Shown piece by piece: positions 19,836 to 30,369 of a stretch of DNA of 32,500 bases. The notes below the pieces were generated by a model. That model saw only the letters and a list, made by a program, of their open reading frames with translations, was not told the DNA's origin and did not search any database. How positions within the stretch are numbered: position 1 is the stretch's first letter; the number at the start of each line of letters is the position of its first letter. The translations under genes and the position numbers were made by a program. Location of the stretch: the NCBI GenBank assembly GCA_018398765.1, contig JAHBMJ010000831.1:5508-38007 (forward strand), read 5' to 3'. The stretch is from Chromera velia (Eukaryota > Sar > Chromeraceae).

Positions 19836-20092
19836 GGCCTGGAAGTGGATAGGCATGTGTGAGGGATGAGTTAGAGAAGGAGTTAGTAGAAAAGTTAGTG
19901 AGCTTCAAAATGAGAGACAAATTAAGTAGGCGTGGACAAGCTGGACAAAGGAGGTGGTGCTGGGCAGGTGACTGGTTAGATCTGGTCGGTCGTGGCATAC
20001 TGACATCTATACATATTTCTCAACTGATTGATGCAGGCCTGAGTACTCAGCCAAGGAACTGAGCGTGGACGTCAGTTTGGCGGATGGGCATG

Positions 20093-20411
20093 TGTGAGGG
20101 GCGTGCCCGGGGCTGAGACGTTGGGCTGTATATGTGGCGGCGCGAGAGGTGCTGCCGGGGTGTGAGCGCGCATAGTATAAGTACCGGGACCGGCTCGGAG
20201 ACGGCTTACCGCCGGGCCACAAGCGTGTGCGATCATATCGATTTTAGTGAAGGCTGCTATGGGACGAGGCCAAATAAATGCAGTTAATGGTTCGAGCAGC
20301 CTGGTGTATGAAGTGATCAACAGACTGTTTGACTGGCTAGATTGAACAGTGACGCTTCTAGGTCAGACGTACCTTCGGACCACCATATAGCATTGTACTG
20401 TTCATCTTATA
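20093..20411 (+). repeat. 3' LTR
   Basis: 319 bp, co-linear with 14199-14517. It holds AATAAA at 20273-20278, the likely polyadenylation signal. No clear polypurine tract precedes it; GGCGGATGGGCATG directly upstream is the only candidate. TCATA follows at 20412-20416. Confidence 0.92.
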
Positions 20412-20455
20412 TCATATATATTGGTGAATGTTCTTTTTATAACACTAAAAAACTT

Positions 20456-20594
20456 TGGCTACGCCTTCGGCGCAGCTTTTTCAAACATAGGCCACGCCTA
20501 CGGCACGGCATTTTTAAGACCTAGCGAAGGCGCGGCCACTTCAAGTCTGGCCACGCTGTAGGTCTGGCCGCGCCTACAGCGCGGCATTTCAAGT
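20456..20594. repeat. Array of GC-rich self-complementary units
   Basis: Related units of about 28 bp start at 20457, 20490 and 20567 with the pattern GGCYRCGCCTWCRGC, each followed by an RCGGC-like end, ATTT and CAA or TAA. An inverted partial unit lies at 20524-20536. GCCGCG...CGCGGC in the last unit folds into a hairpin. The segment at 20541-20560 resembles 13449-13472 on the other side of the Gypsy insertion, so both probably belong to one older element. Confidence 0.6.
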
Positions 20595-20599
20595 TTCCT

Positions 20600-20870
20600 A
20601 GAGTGTCAGGGGGGTAACAATTCAATCAATTAGAAACAATCTCATTCTAGATCTCATCTAACTTTGAATAAAATTAATTTGAAACAGAAAATAACAGAAA
20701 ACTCATTCATATCAATCAATCAATCAATCAATTGTTAAAAATAGATCGATCGTACAAAATAGATTTAAATAGTACAAAACATATATAACTTTTGTTAGTG
20801 TGATTGCTTTCTTCAAAATTTTTGTATCTCGATCAGTTAAAATTGTAGTGCAAAGGTATGTCCTAAGGTA
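20600..20870. other. AT-rich island 3
   Basis: The island begins after AGGGGGGTAAC (20608-20618), the reverse complement of the border motif of island 2. It holds an AATC tandem run near 20717-20732 and GATCGATCG near 20745. No coding frame. Confidence 0.55.
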
Positions 20871-21276
20871 TGTCTTTGCAAGATGCTAAAAAGTCATACC
20901 ACCCTGTCCCAATATACACCTTAATGCTACTTAATGCAAAAGCACTTTGCATATGCCTGCTTCTAAAGCAGTTCGAAATCCATTACAAAGAAGCCAAGCC
21001 AGGTCGCTTCTGCAAAAGCGGCAGCAGAGCAAGCAAACACACAAACATACTGATACAGTGGTTTCAACAGATACTCTTGAACTCAGCAGAAGGGAAAACT
21101 CTAAGAAAAAAACTCAGCAGAAAGAAAACTCTGAGAGAAAAAAAGAAAACACAGGTTGAAAGACCGTGGTGCGAAGCCTTAATTCTCCTGCCAGTTTTTC
21201 CTAACGGCTTGTCCCTTTTATCCCTTTGATGGTCCAAAATCTTGACATTCACTTCTGTGTCTACCTGTTTGCCGAG
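20871..21276. other. Unassigned stretch downstream of the CMS1-like gene
   Basis: A frame of about 119 codons is open here but has no recognisable motif, ends in Lys-rich low complexity and has no splice support. It probably includes the 3' UTR of the minus-strand CMS1-like gene. Confidence 0.4.
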
Positions 21277-24257
21277 TCAGTTACTCCGCTCTCCTGCCGA
21301 CCTGGTTTCGTTGAGAGACGCGACGTTGAAGTTCTTCACGTTGCAGGAGAGATCGACCACAAGGACAGCAACTCGGTGAGGCTCTAGCCAGCCCTGGGAA
21401 GAGAAGAGACAGGAGAGGAGAAAAGGGGAAATGGGAGAGCGGAATCGCAATGGGTCAGAGGGAGAGGACACAATTCTACAAAGGAAACAGGGAGTGAATC
21501 TGAAGTCCGGCAGGTTGACGGGGGAAGGGGGAGGGGGGGGGGTGGCTCCTGAAAGGCACAGGAAAAATTCAATCAAAGAGAGCAGGGAGAGCAGAAGGAA
21601 AGAAACAAATAAGCAAACAAGCACAGAAAGAAGGAATGGATGAATAGCTGAATAAAATTTTAAGCAAATAAAAGAGGAAGGAACGAAAGATAAACAAAAA
21701 AGAAGGAAGAGAGGGATGGAGGAAGGAACGAAGGGAGAACAAGAAAAGAAGAGAGAAGCAAAGGAAGGAGGTACGGCTCCAGAAGAAAACCCGTCATGTA
21801 AAAGCGAAGAGAACGATCGAAAGGGGATAAACGGGAGAAAGAGGGTGCACAGCGACGGAGGAGACGAGGACCAAATGTTGCGTAAACGCTGCCCTCTGCT
21901 TTGTCCCCTCATCTGTTTGGCTCGATTTCTCACCCAATCCGCCACCCCCTCACTCCCTCCCTTACTCCCTCGCTCCTTTTCTCACTTACTCATCCGCCTA
22001 CCTCTTCCAGCAATCTTCGGATACGGCCGGGAGTGCCAGTCTGCAAAGTGCGTCGACGTTCGTCATCATGGACAAACTTGAATTGTTGCCGCTTTGGATT
22101 CGAAAATAAGGGGCACAATGAAGAAAGCATAGACAAGAGAGGCCGAAGAATGCATGCGATGCGAAGAAACAAACGAGGAAGGGAGCCGAGAGCAAACAGA
22201 CCGACAGACCGACAGACCAACAGAAACGCAGAGCTTTCTGGAAGAATGTCTCGGTGAAGGCACTGAGAGGACCACAGGTGTGCCTTGTGCGTGTGCTTCA
22301 ATTCGATTCGCTTCTTCCTCCTTTGGCCAGGTGCACACACACAGGTTTCGATCCGCCGCGTTGAAGCCCTCTCTCTCTCTCTCTTTCTTTGATTGAATAT
22401 TCAAAGTTTTTCTCCCTTCACTTGCTGACTGACTGACTGACCCCCACAGGATGTTCGGGATTCCTCAGGAACTCCCCCTGTCTTCGGACCTGCTCCTGCT
22501 TCCTCCCACCCCCATGAGAGTACAGGAGAAGAGGACGACCCCTCGACCCCTCAGAGACGCCTGACTGCTCCCAGCCCACGCGAACCTCCCTACACACACG
22601 GAAGGATTGCATATGCAGGAAGGATCGAAAAAGCCATTCATTCACTTAAAGACATGAGGGGATGCAAATGGGATCATGTGAGGATGGATTTAGGTTTACA
22701 GAAAGAGGCAAGAGAGATCACATGGAGGAAAGGGGGAAAATAGAGATCCCGAAACAAAAAAACAGACGAACAGCAAAACAAACAGCGCAGAAGCAGGTGC
22801 ATACAAGACAGGAGATTCCGTTCAAGCCCTCACAAACAAACAAACAAACGCGCAGACTGACTCAGCAATATCAAACGCCCGATCTCCCGAGTGAGTCACA
22901 CACAGAACAGGTACTCCTCCCCCCTTCTTCTCTTTCTCAGTGGTTTGGTGTTGTCCCTTTTCCTGTTGTTTCTCTTTCTTCCCTCTCGTTCCTCCTTCCA
23001 GGGACATTCCGGCTTTCTTCAGCCGAAGCCCCAAGCGACCCAGGTCCGCAGCTATCTCTGCCCCCCCCCCTTCAGCCGAGAGGATAGCGTCTCCAAGGAA
23101 ATGACTGCCTGCAGACGAGAGCAGAGGAGAGGAGAGGGGACAGGAAGGAGACAAGGAAGATCAATCCGTCATCTCAAACGCATCTCTGTGTTCTTTAGAA
23201 TGAATGTTTTCTCTGCCAAAGCCGGGAAGAGAGAGAGACAAAACAAGGGCATTTGAACGAATCAAGAAACTCAGGACCTCCGATGACGCCCCGAAGAACG
23301 AACGAAGATGACAACTGTTTCTGCAGGAGGACTGGCACCTCGAAGCAATGCTCGAAGCCCTCAAAGACCGGCTGACTGACTGACTTTGAAGGGAGAGAGA
23401 GGAGAGCTCGAGGTGACTGAGGTTCTTGAAGGCTTCCTGTGCAAGTGAGTCAACGAACTTCTTTTGTGCATCATTATCCATGATCAGTCTCGATTGAGCT
23501 GTCCCACTTCTCCCAGTACCTCCGCCACTTTTGTGAGGAAGTGAAGAAGAAGCAGAGACCTCGTCGGTTTTCCCTTTTTTGTTCATCTTCGGTTCCTTAC
23601 CGCTGAGGTTCCTACCTTTTCCCTTCGACCCCCCTTTCTGATCATCTGCTCACAGGCAAAATTCAGGATGAAGGCGAGGCGAACGATCCAGAGAGATGAA
23701 AAGGGGGCCATGGGGATCGATGGCGACATGGATGGGGAAATGGTCACAAAGACACGAGGACAGTGAAGGGAGGGAAACAAATTCATGCTACATGTGTGCG
23801 TACACTGCAATTTTCGCTAGTCAGACTGGAATTCGTCGGGAAAGAATTCACAAAGAGAGGCATCAACGAAAAGTCTCAAACGAAGTGAACTGGATCTAGA
23901 CCGTTCCTTCTAATGCGCACGCCCACGCGAAGGCGACAACTCGTTCATACAGAGAACCCAAACACCCTCTGATGGCTTGCTGGAGTCCGGACCTTTTTTC
24001 CTTTTCGGATCGTCCTTGATCACCTTCGAAGAGCCTCCTCCTGATTCCTGTTGTCTCTGTTTCTGCTTCTTTTTCGTTTGCCCCTTTTTGACTGCAGACG
24101 TCGGGCTGCCGCACGGCTGTTTGACATTCAAAGAAGAGGTCCCGCCTCCCTTGAGGACTCTGGAAGGAGGCTGCTTGGCAGTTACCTTCGGACTTCCTCC
24201 CTTTCCCTTTCTGCCACTGTCTCCCAAAACAAAATTCTCGTCTAGTGCATCGCCCAT
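21277..24257 (-). CDS. CMS1: CMS1-like small-subunit ribosome biogenesis protein, six exons
   Basis: Minus-strand exons are 24257-23966, 23645-23385, 23108-22862, 22589-22442, 22091-22002 and 21393-21277: 1155 nt, 384 residues, all phases consistent. Donors are GTGTTT, GTCAGT (three times) and GTAGGC. The start MGDALDENFVL is the first ATG of its frame. A Lys-rich low-complexity N-terminal part resembles the basic N-terminus of CMS1. Then come KKFVDSLAQEAFKNLSHLEL, VPVLCVTHSGDRAFDIAE, LLLYSHGGGRKQEQVRR and LQTGTPGRIRRLLEEGWLE, followed by VAVLVVDLSCNVKNFN and ETR. The GTPGRI helix and the following hydrophobic strand are the signature of this helicase-like but catalytically minimal nucleolar family, which associates with the 90S pre-ribosome. 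The last exon may be incomplete: the family usually continues past ETR. The exon 5 acceptor (AAAG) is weak. Divergent from the 503-residue gene. Confidence 0.65.
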
Positions 24258-24958
24258 GTCGGCGGGTCTTCTTGAAGTGAAATCAATGCAAGAGGGCGCC
24301 AAGTGCACCAAAATCTCTCGATCCGTTACGAACACTTCAGCCAGCAAAGACCCGATAGTCGAGAGCCAAAGTCCACTTCAGAGCACGTGAACAGACGCTG
24401 CCAGTGTCAACAGGACAGTCACCTTCTTCATCTGCACAGTGTGTGGTCTACTGCCGCTATTCGATCGATGCGGAGTCATTGCGGACTCTCGCTGAGTCTC
24501 AAAGTCCCTATGAAAACATCTGTAGACGAGTCTGGCTCTCCTTGTCACAATTAAAGTGAAGCAAGGTCAGACAGTCTGACACGTAGACGGAGTGCGGCGG
24601 CGCACTCTGTCTGCATGGGCCCGTACGTGCTGTTTCGATCGTGCGGCGCCACGAATGCGCCGCTACATTTCCCAGGAAGATGGATCGATCGACTCTGATG
24701 AAGGATGACGAAGGCGCCCTTGTTACCGAGTTTCAGGAAAAGCTGCCTCCCCTCCGCTGCCTTCCAACTGTCTCTGCACGCAGCAGGAGAACAGGGTTAC
24801 CCGCAGTCATCCCGCAGTCCCTTCCGACCTCCAGACTGTACCAGCAACATAAGGCAGCTAGGAGACGGCAGTTGCAGTGTGTCAGGCACCGAGAGCATCT
24901 TGGAGTCTCTGTGAGTGCACCAAAGGAGGAGTCCTTGCGGGGTCCAGAGAACCACAAG
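24258..24958. promoter_or_regulatory. Divergent promoter region, CMS1-like gene and 503-residue gene
   Basis: The two genes start head to head about 700 bp apart. The right-hand frame is open upstream of 24959 as far as an ATG at 24680, so part may be coding leader. It contains GC-rich TGCGGCGGCGCA-like sequence near 24594-24650. No defined element was recognised. Confidence 0.4.
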
Positions 24959-27900
24959 ATGGTCTGGTTGTGTGGGTGGGTGTCTTCTTTCCTCGCCTCC
25001 CCTGCACTTGTAGATCGATGTGGTGGCGGTGGCGGGGTCTTCTCCCCTGCAGCGTTCCCTCAAAGGAAGGGAGCCCTTCGCATCCGTACAGCCGCAGCAG
25101 CAGCAGCCGGACAGGGAGATGACGAGGAGTTTTTGACCCTTGAGAACGCAGCTGCGGGTTTGGGACCAACGATCCAGCAGAATTATGGAGTAGAGCCTCC
25201 CGCTGAGGTACAAGGATTGCTTCTTGAGGAGGATGAAGATGAAGAGGAGGAGGACGAGGAAGGGGGGACTGATTGGAGGGATTTTCTGAAAGTTGCGCCT
25301 GCTTATTTGAATTTGAATAAGGAGGCTGGGGACATGAGTGAATATGATTGGGATATTTTTCGTCGAAAGAGGGCCCTCGAGGATGGGGTTCACGAACAGA
25401 GAAGGATTAGGGACTTCCACTGCAACACATTTCTCTATCTTTTGTATGTGACTTACGACGGTAAAGCTCACACTTCGTTTGACGATTCACCCTTCCCGGA
25501 CTCAATAAAGGGAGATTTGTATGAGGTCTTGGCGAAGCAGATGAGGCTGCGCAATCGACGCTCAGGAGGTCAGAGGGAGCAGGAGGGCAGGAATCGGGAG
25601 AGTCGACAAGAAGAGAAGTAAGGGAAGAGGAGGCTCTTTTCATTCTGCAATACACACACACGCAGACACACACACACACACGCACACGCACGCACCGCAA
25701 GGAGGAGGAGAGTGAGAGGGGGGGAAACCCAAACAGATGACGGAGTTGTGAATAATTAAGTAAATTTATCGATTGATTGATGGGTAATGATTGAAGAGAC
25801 GAGGGGTAGTTGGCGCTCGTTTCGAAGCACCGCTGGTTCGTGTCTTCCCGCTCTTTCCCCTTTTTTTACTCTTCTGGCCTTTGTGACTTTGTCCCCTCTC
25901 TCTCTTGCTCGTCCCTTTTCCTTTTCTCTGTTCACGCAGAGTCTTTGCAGCACGCTGCGTATACAGCGCCTGGCGTCGGAGCTGTCGAGAACATTTTTTT
26001 CTTCAAGACGCACAAGCCGATTCCCACTGATCAGCTGATGTACGAGTCAGTCAGGCTCATTGTCGTCCCAAAAGAGCGACAAAGAGACCAATACACGTAC
26101 AGATATGTAAACACGGGCACGGAGATAGATGAAGCGGAGAGAAAGGGGGAGGAAGAAATGGAGAGAAAAGGGATTGACCGTGACAGATGCAGTGTGCACG
26201 CGTAGCCCTCTGATTTATGAGGGTGAGTACGGCAGGAAGAGAGGGAGGTTTGATTGAGGACCCACAAGAGGGAACAGAGAGAACATACACATGCTCACAG
26301 AGATAGATAGACAGAGAGACAGACACACACACACACACACACAGAGCGGGAGAGAGAGTCAGAGGATAGAAAGGGGGGGAAGGAGGAGTCCGACTGAAAG
26401 AGAAAAGGGACAGACCTCGATCGATTCATTCAGAAGTTTTTCTGATTCTCTGGACTCAGATTTCCTTTCCCCTTCTCCTTTCTTTGCACCTGCTTGCCCT
26501 TTCCATCCCTTCTCTGTCCCTCCCTCTTTGTACCGCACAACTGCAGCTTCAATCAATACGAAACAGGAGTGAAGATTACACGAGTCAGAAAGGTGAGTGA
26601 AGTGACAGAACTCGAGTTGTTGTTTGAGCAAAATGATTGCTACAAGAGGGCAGAGAAGTGGCATTTTCCTGCCCATCTAAGACAAACACGCGTGTGTGCG
26701 ATTGTTCGTCTTCTCTCAATTCTCTCCGACGCATACAAGCCGAGATACCTGAGCTTCTCTCCCTCTTTCGCGCTCCCCCTCCCCCCTTCATCTCATGTGC
26801 CGTCCCTTCCCCCCCCTTCCTTCCTTCCTTCCAGATTCTTCCCTTCATCCGCCCAGAAGACCTCATCGTCGCACGGGAGATGTTCGCAAGGCCGCCTACC
26901 CCTGGTGCAACCGACGAGGAAAAGTCAGTCAGTCAGTCGGTCGTCAGTCGGTCGGTCGGTCAGTCAGTCAGTCAGTCAGTCAGTCGGTCGGTCAGTCAGT
27001 CAGTCAGTCAGTCAGTCAGTCCAGTCGGTCGGTCGGTCGGTCAGTCAGTCAGTCAGTCAGTCAGTCGGTCGGTCAGTCAGTCAGTCAGTCAGTCAGTCGG
27101 TCGGTCAGTCAGTCAGTCAGTCAGTCAGTCAGTCCAGTCGGTCGGTCGGTCGGTCAGTCAGTCAGTCAGTCAGTCAGTCAGTCAGTCAGTCAGTCAGGGA
27201 AAGAAATGAAGGTGCGGGAAAGAATGAGAGAGGGGAGGAAGGAAGGGAGGGAGGACGAAAGAAGGAAGCAAGAAGAGAACGAAGGACACAAGTTGGCAGT
27301 GATGAGCGACACCTTTCTTCGCTATGGAATGGAGCTGCACGCTTTTACTTCTCTTTGATTGCCCTGCAAAAAGGGGCATTGTTGTCCACAGGGAAAAGCA
27401 GTGGACTTCCGTTTCACTTTCCTTCCTGTTCTCACCATTGCAGAGCGGCGATACATTCGCGGTGCGCTGAGGTCTCGGCAATCGAGGACTTTGCAGACTT
27501 CAGCGGTTCCGCAGCACTACGTGCTGTGACGACGAAGAGAAACGTGACTCTGAGCTACACGGACCCTCGTCGTGTCACGGCTGTGTTCTCAAACGGAAAG
27601 AAGGTGCGGGAGAGCTCTGTGGGAAGCTGGGCAGCCGAGGAGGGTTTGAGGATACGGGTGGAGGGAGGGGACTTTCTGCCGCAGATGGCGGAACGGGTTG
27701 CGGGGTATGTGCTGACAGGGGAAAAGGGAAACAGACTCCCTCCGGGATACATGGTACTCAGGTGAGTGGACATGGAAGCTGCAGGGTCACTTGGGGGGAT
27801 CGTGTGCTGAGGGAGGGAGGGAGGGAGGGAGGATGATGGGACGTGTGGGCGATACACGAGAATGAATCATTTGAGCCCGATTCAGCTTGTTTAGTCTTTC

Positions 27901-29683
27901 ATGCAACGTGGAGGTTTTTCTTCTGTCTCCATTTCCTTTGTGCCCTTTCTGGTGGTCCTGACTGTTGCATGTTGGAGGTGCCATGTCATCTTTTGGCAGA
28001 AGCCTGTGATCCATGTGTCTGCCTTTGTGTATCTGTTTTGTGCATCGTGCCATTTGAATGGGTCAACCGCTTACATTTCTTGTGCTTGTTGTACATGAAC
28101 GAAACGGTTGCAGCAACATCGTCCTGGATGAGACAAAGACGGATCGAGTCGCCTTCAAACTCGTGGCACATCCGGGACCTGAAGACAGTCAGTCAGGCAG
28201 GCAGTTGAGGCGAGGGGGTAAGGAAAGAGATGTATGTACTAACATTTCACTCAATAGAGACAACATGAAGAGAAGAGACGAAGACCGGATGATTCAAGGC
28301 ATGCTTCATTGATTGAACAAACGAACGAACCACAAATAATCGAATGCGTCAAAAAGGCAGAGAAGACGTGTTCTTCTGTTGCTTCGACTCCCTTTCCTGT
28401 GTCTGGGTCTGTCAGTTTCTCTTCTTGCTTTGTTTGTTTGTTTGTTTGTTTGTTCTTTGCCGATCGTGATTCTCCTACCTCCGCTACGTGTGTTTTCTTT
28501 TGTGTTCTTCTGGTGCAGGCAGGTTCATCACTCAGACAGAAATGGCATGCGACTTTCGCATCGTGTTCTGTCCTCCCGAGAGTTACGAGAAAATGACTGG
28601 TGGGTGTGGGTGTGTGTGTGTAAGCTGGAAGTGAGCGCTCTTCCTTCTCTCCTGCCTGTCTGCCTGCCTGTCTGCCTTCGCTTCCCCCCCCCAGACTGTT
28701 TGTTTTGTCTCCTTTCTTCGTGAAGTGTCCTTCTGCTTTGGTTTTCACTTTTCCTTTATTTGCTTGTGTCCACGAAACAGCGTGCTGTGTGACCGACACA
28801 GACGGTCTTGACATAATGGGAAAGCCGTGAATGAAAATTTTCTGAGACGAAGAAGACACGGGAGGGCATGCAGGTGCTTTCCTTTCTCGTACCTGTGCTG
28901 GGTTGATTGTGTCTCTTCCTTCGTCTTGTCGTTGCAGAGAATGGGCGCGAACTAGAGCACAGCATGATGGAAGAATTCGGGAAGCTGGTCTGCAGAAAAG
29001 ACTACGACCCTGGGTAGGTAGGCCTTCTTTCTATCTGCCTCTGTCTCTCCTTTTCTTAATAGAGGGTACTGAGTGAGTACCTGGTGGATCGGGTTTGTGC
29101 ATTTTGGGTTTGGTCGCTGTGTACCTCGTCTTCTTGTCTGTCTGTCCGTCTCTCTATTTCTGTCTCTTAAGCGGCCCCTGACCTTTTCTTTTGTCTGTCG
29201 GAGATTGTGTGCTTCGCTTCTCGTGCTGATTGATCTGGTTGCGCGACGGCGACGTTTCTTTCGGGGGCACAGGAGTCCTTCCTCGTGGGTGGGTGGTCAC
29301 ACCCCCATGCCTTCATTCCGCTTTTGTCTCCGTATGTGCTGATGTGGCCCGACAGCATAGTGGAGGGAGTGGGGGCTTTTGAGCGTGCTTGCTTTCGTCC
29401 CTTTCTTGGACTCTGGTCTCGCTTTTTGTTCTTGATTCTCGGTTGATTTGATTTGATGTGCAGGCACAGTGAACCGTTGTACCTTGCGAAGAGGCGAAGA
29501 GAATTCAAGGGCATGATGTCTCGCGCAGAGAGGGAGCAGCAGCTTTTGGAAGAGAGAGAAAAGGCGGCAACGGAGTTGTTGACAAAGATGGGGTTCGCAA
29601 CGGAGGAAGAGGTCGCCGATGAGCAAATGAAAGAACAGGAGAGGGCAAGGCAATGGAGGCAGGTCCTTCCAGAAGACTGGTGA
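24959..29683 (+). CDS. Unrecognised 503-residue protein, nine exons, possible plastid leader
   Basis: Exons are 24959-25460, 25940-26045, 26547-26592, 26835-26923, 27444-27761, 28114-28187, 28519-28599, 28938-29013 and 29464-29683. They total 1512 nt with every phase matched. Donors are GTAAAG, GTCAGT, GTGAGT, GTCAGT, GTGAGT, GTCAGT, GTGGGT and GTAGGT; acceptors are GCAG except CCAG for exon 4. The N-terminus MVWLCGWVSSFLASPALV is hydrophobic, then VFSPAAFPQRKGALRIR is Phe-containing and basic. This resembles the bipartite signal-plus-transit leader of complex-plastid proteins. An acidic run (25228-25266) precedes a compact region: FHCNTFLYLLYVTYDE, NIFFFKTHKPIPTDQL, FNQYETGVKITRV, RPEDLIVAREMF, then VTLSYTDPRRVTAVF, VAFKLVAHPGPED and DFRIVFCPPESYEK. 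The C-terminus is a long charged helix. I recognise no family. ATG 24680 is an alternative start. Confidence 0.75.
25650..25696. repeat. CA-rich microsatellite in intron 1 of the 503-residue gene
   Basis: An imperfect (CA)n run with CG interruptions. A second pure (CA)n run lies at about 26322-26342 in intron 2. Confidence 0.8.
26924..27196. repeat. GTCA/GTCG tetranucleotide array starting at a splice donor
   Basis: About 68 tetranucleotide units, GTCA with blocks of GTCG, run from the first base of intron 4 of the 503-residue gene. Single-base slips (GTCC) at 27020-27022 and 27133-27135 mark a higher-order period near 113 bp. Because the array has no stop codons on the plus strand, it produces long Ser/Gln/Val frames that are not real coding sequence. 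Confidence 0.9.
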
Positions 29684-30369
29684 GGGAAGGGGAGGGGAGG
29701 AGCCCTCCTTCGTGTAACTAGGTTGTCCCTCTGGTTTATTTAGACAGAGAGGGAAAGACGAGACATGTCTTTGAAGCTTCATCTATCAGTCTCACAGAGT
29801 CCCTTCGCTGCTCGATGTCTCGATCGATCTGAACGATCACGCTGACAGCCTCCAAAGGTTCACAAGAGACCAGGACCGACTTTCAGTTTCTTTCAACTGA
29901 TCGGTCTCTGACGCGTCTGTCCGTGCTGCCGAGCAAAGTGGAGAGGAGGAGGGGAACAAAGAGGATCGAGAGATCTCGGTTTGATCCAAGACGCGTGTTG
30001 CCTCCTGAAATCATACTTTGAGGGGATAGTGGGAGCAAAGTGACGGTCTTTGGCACTTGTTTGTGAGTTGGTCCAACTGAGAAGTGACCTCAGCCGCAGT
30101 TGCACTTGCAGTTGCTGTAGCAGTAGTAGTTGTTGTTGTAGTCCAGTCATCGTAGTAGTAGTAGTCGAGGTATTGAGCCGAAGTATCGTCCGAAGTGAAG
30201 GTTGAATATTGAATGTCAGGTGGGTCAGACGCTAGGTCAGACGTCAGACCGTGATTATCGGCGTGATATGATTCATATCTGGGATTCATATGAATGATTG
30301 TAAAGCAACTGTACCACTGCACGCAAGACGCCGCAGCACTAGCCGCAGCATTTGTACAGCTAGCTGTTC
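29684..30369. other. 3' flank of the 503-residue gene, no gene seen
   Basis: It probably begins with the 3' UTR. A TAG/TTG trinucleotide microsatellite lies at about 30119-30170, and TAGGTCAGACGT at 30233-30244 equals a 12-mer in the LTRs. No supported coding frame. Confidence 0.45.

Larger units (their letters stand above)
14187..20411 (+). mobile_element. Ty3/Gypsy LTR retrotransposon with chromodomain (chromovirus type), degenerate
   Basis: Two LTRs enclose gag, protease, reverse transcriptase, RNase H, integrase and a chromodomain in that order. Integrase after RNase H defines Ty3/Gypsy, and a C-terminal chromodomain defines the chromovirus lineage. TCATA occurs directly before (14182-14186) and after (20412-20416) the element, a likely 5-bp target duplication. 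The left copy abuts 12 extra bases (14187-14198, starting TGTGAGG) that are not in the 3' LTR. The gag frame lacks an early ATG, pol has five in-frame TAA/TAG stops, and key active-site residues are changed, so this copy cannot be autonomous. LTR divergence is 18/319 (about 5.6%). The element lies inside an older decayed repeat. Confidence 0.92.

Noticed and set aside
20955-20980. Possible tRNA T-arm (GTTCGAAATCC)
   Set aside because: The flanks do not pair as a T stem and no D arm, anticodon arm or acceptor stem could be assembled.
25461-25621. Extension of exon 1 of the 503-residue gene to a GTAAGG donor or a TAA at 25619
   Set aside because: The downstream exon is then out of phase. The GTAAAG donor at 25461 restores phase through all eight later exons.
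26494-27765. Long plus-strand frames with repeated Ser-Val-Gln-Ser, seemingly a repetitive protein
   Set aside because: They are produced by the stop-free GTCA array read in all three frames. Phased exons place this sequence inside an intron.
30233-30244. 12-mer TAGGTCAGACGT shared with the LTRs, possible solo-LTR fragment
   Set aside because: No similarity extends beyond the 12 bases, so it may be chance.
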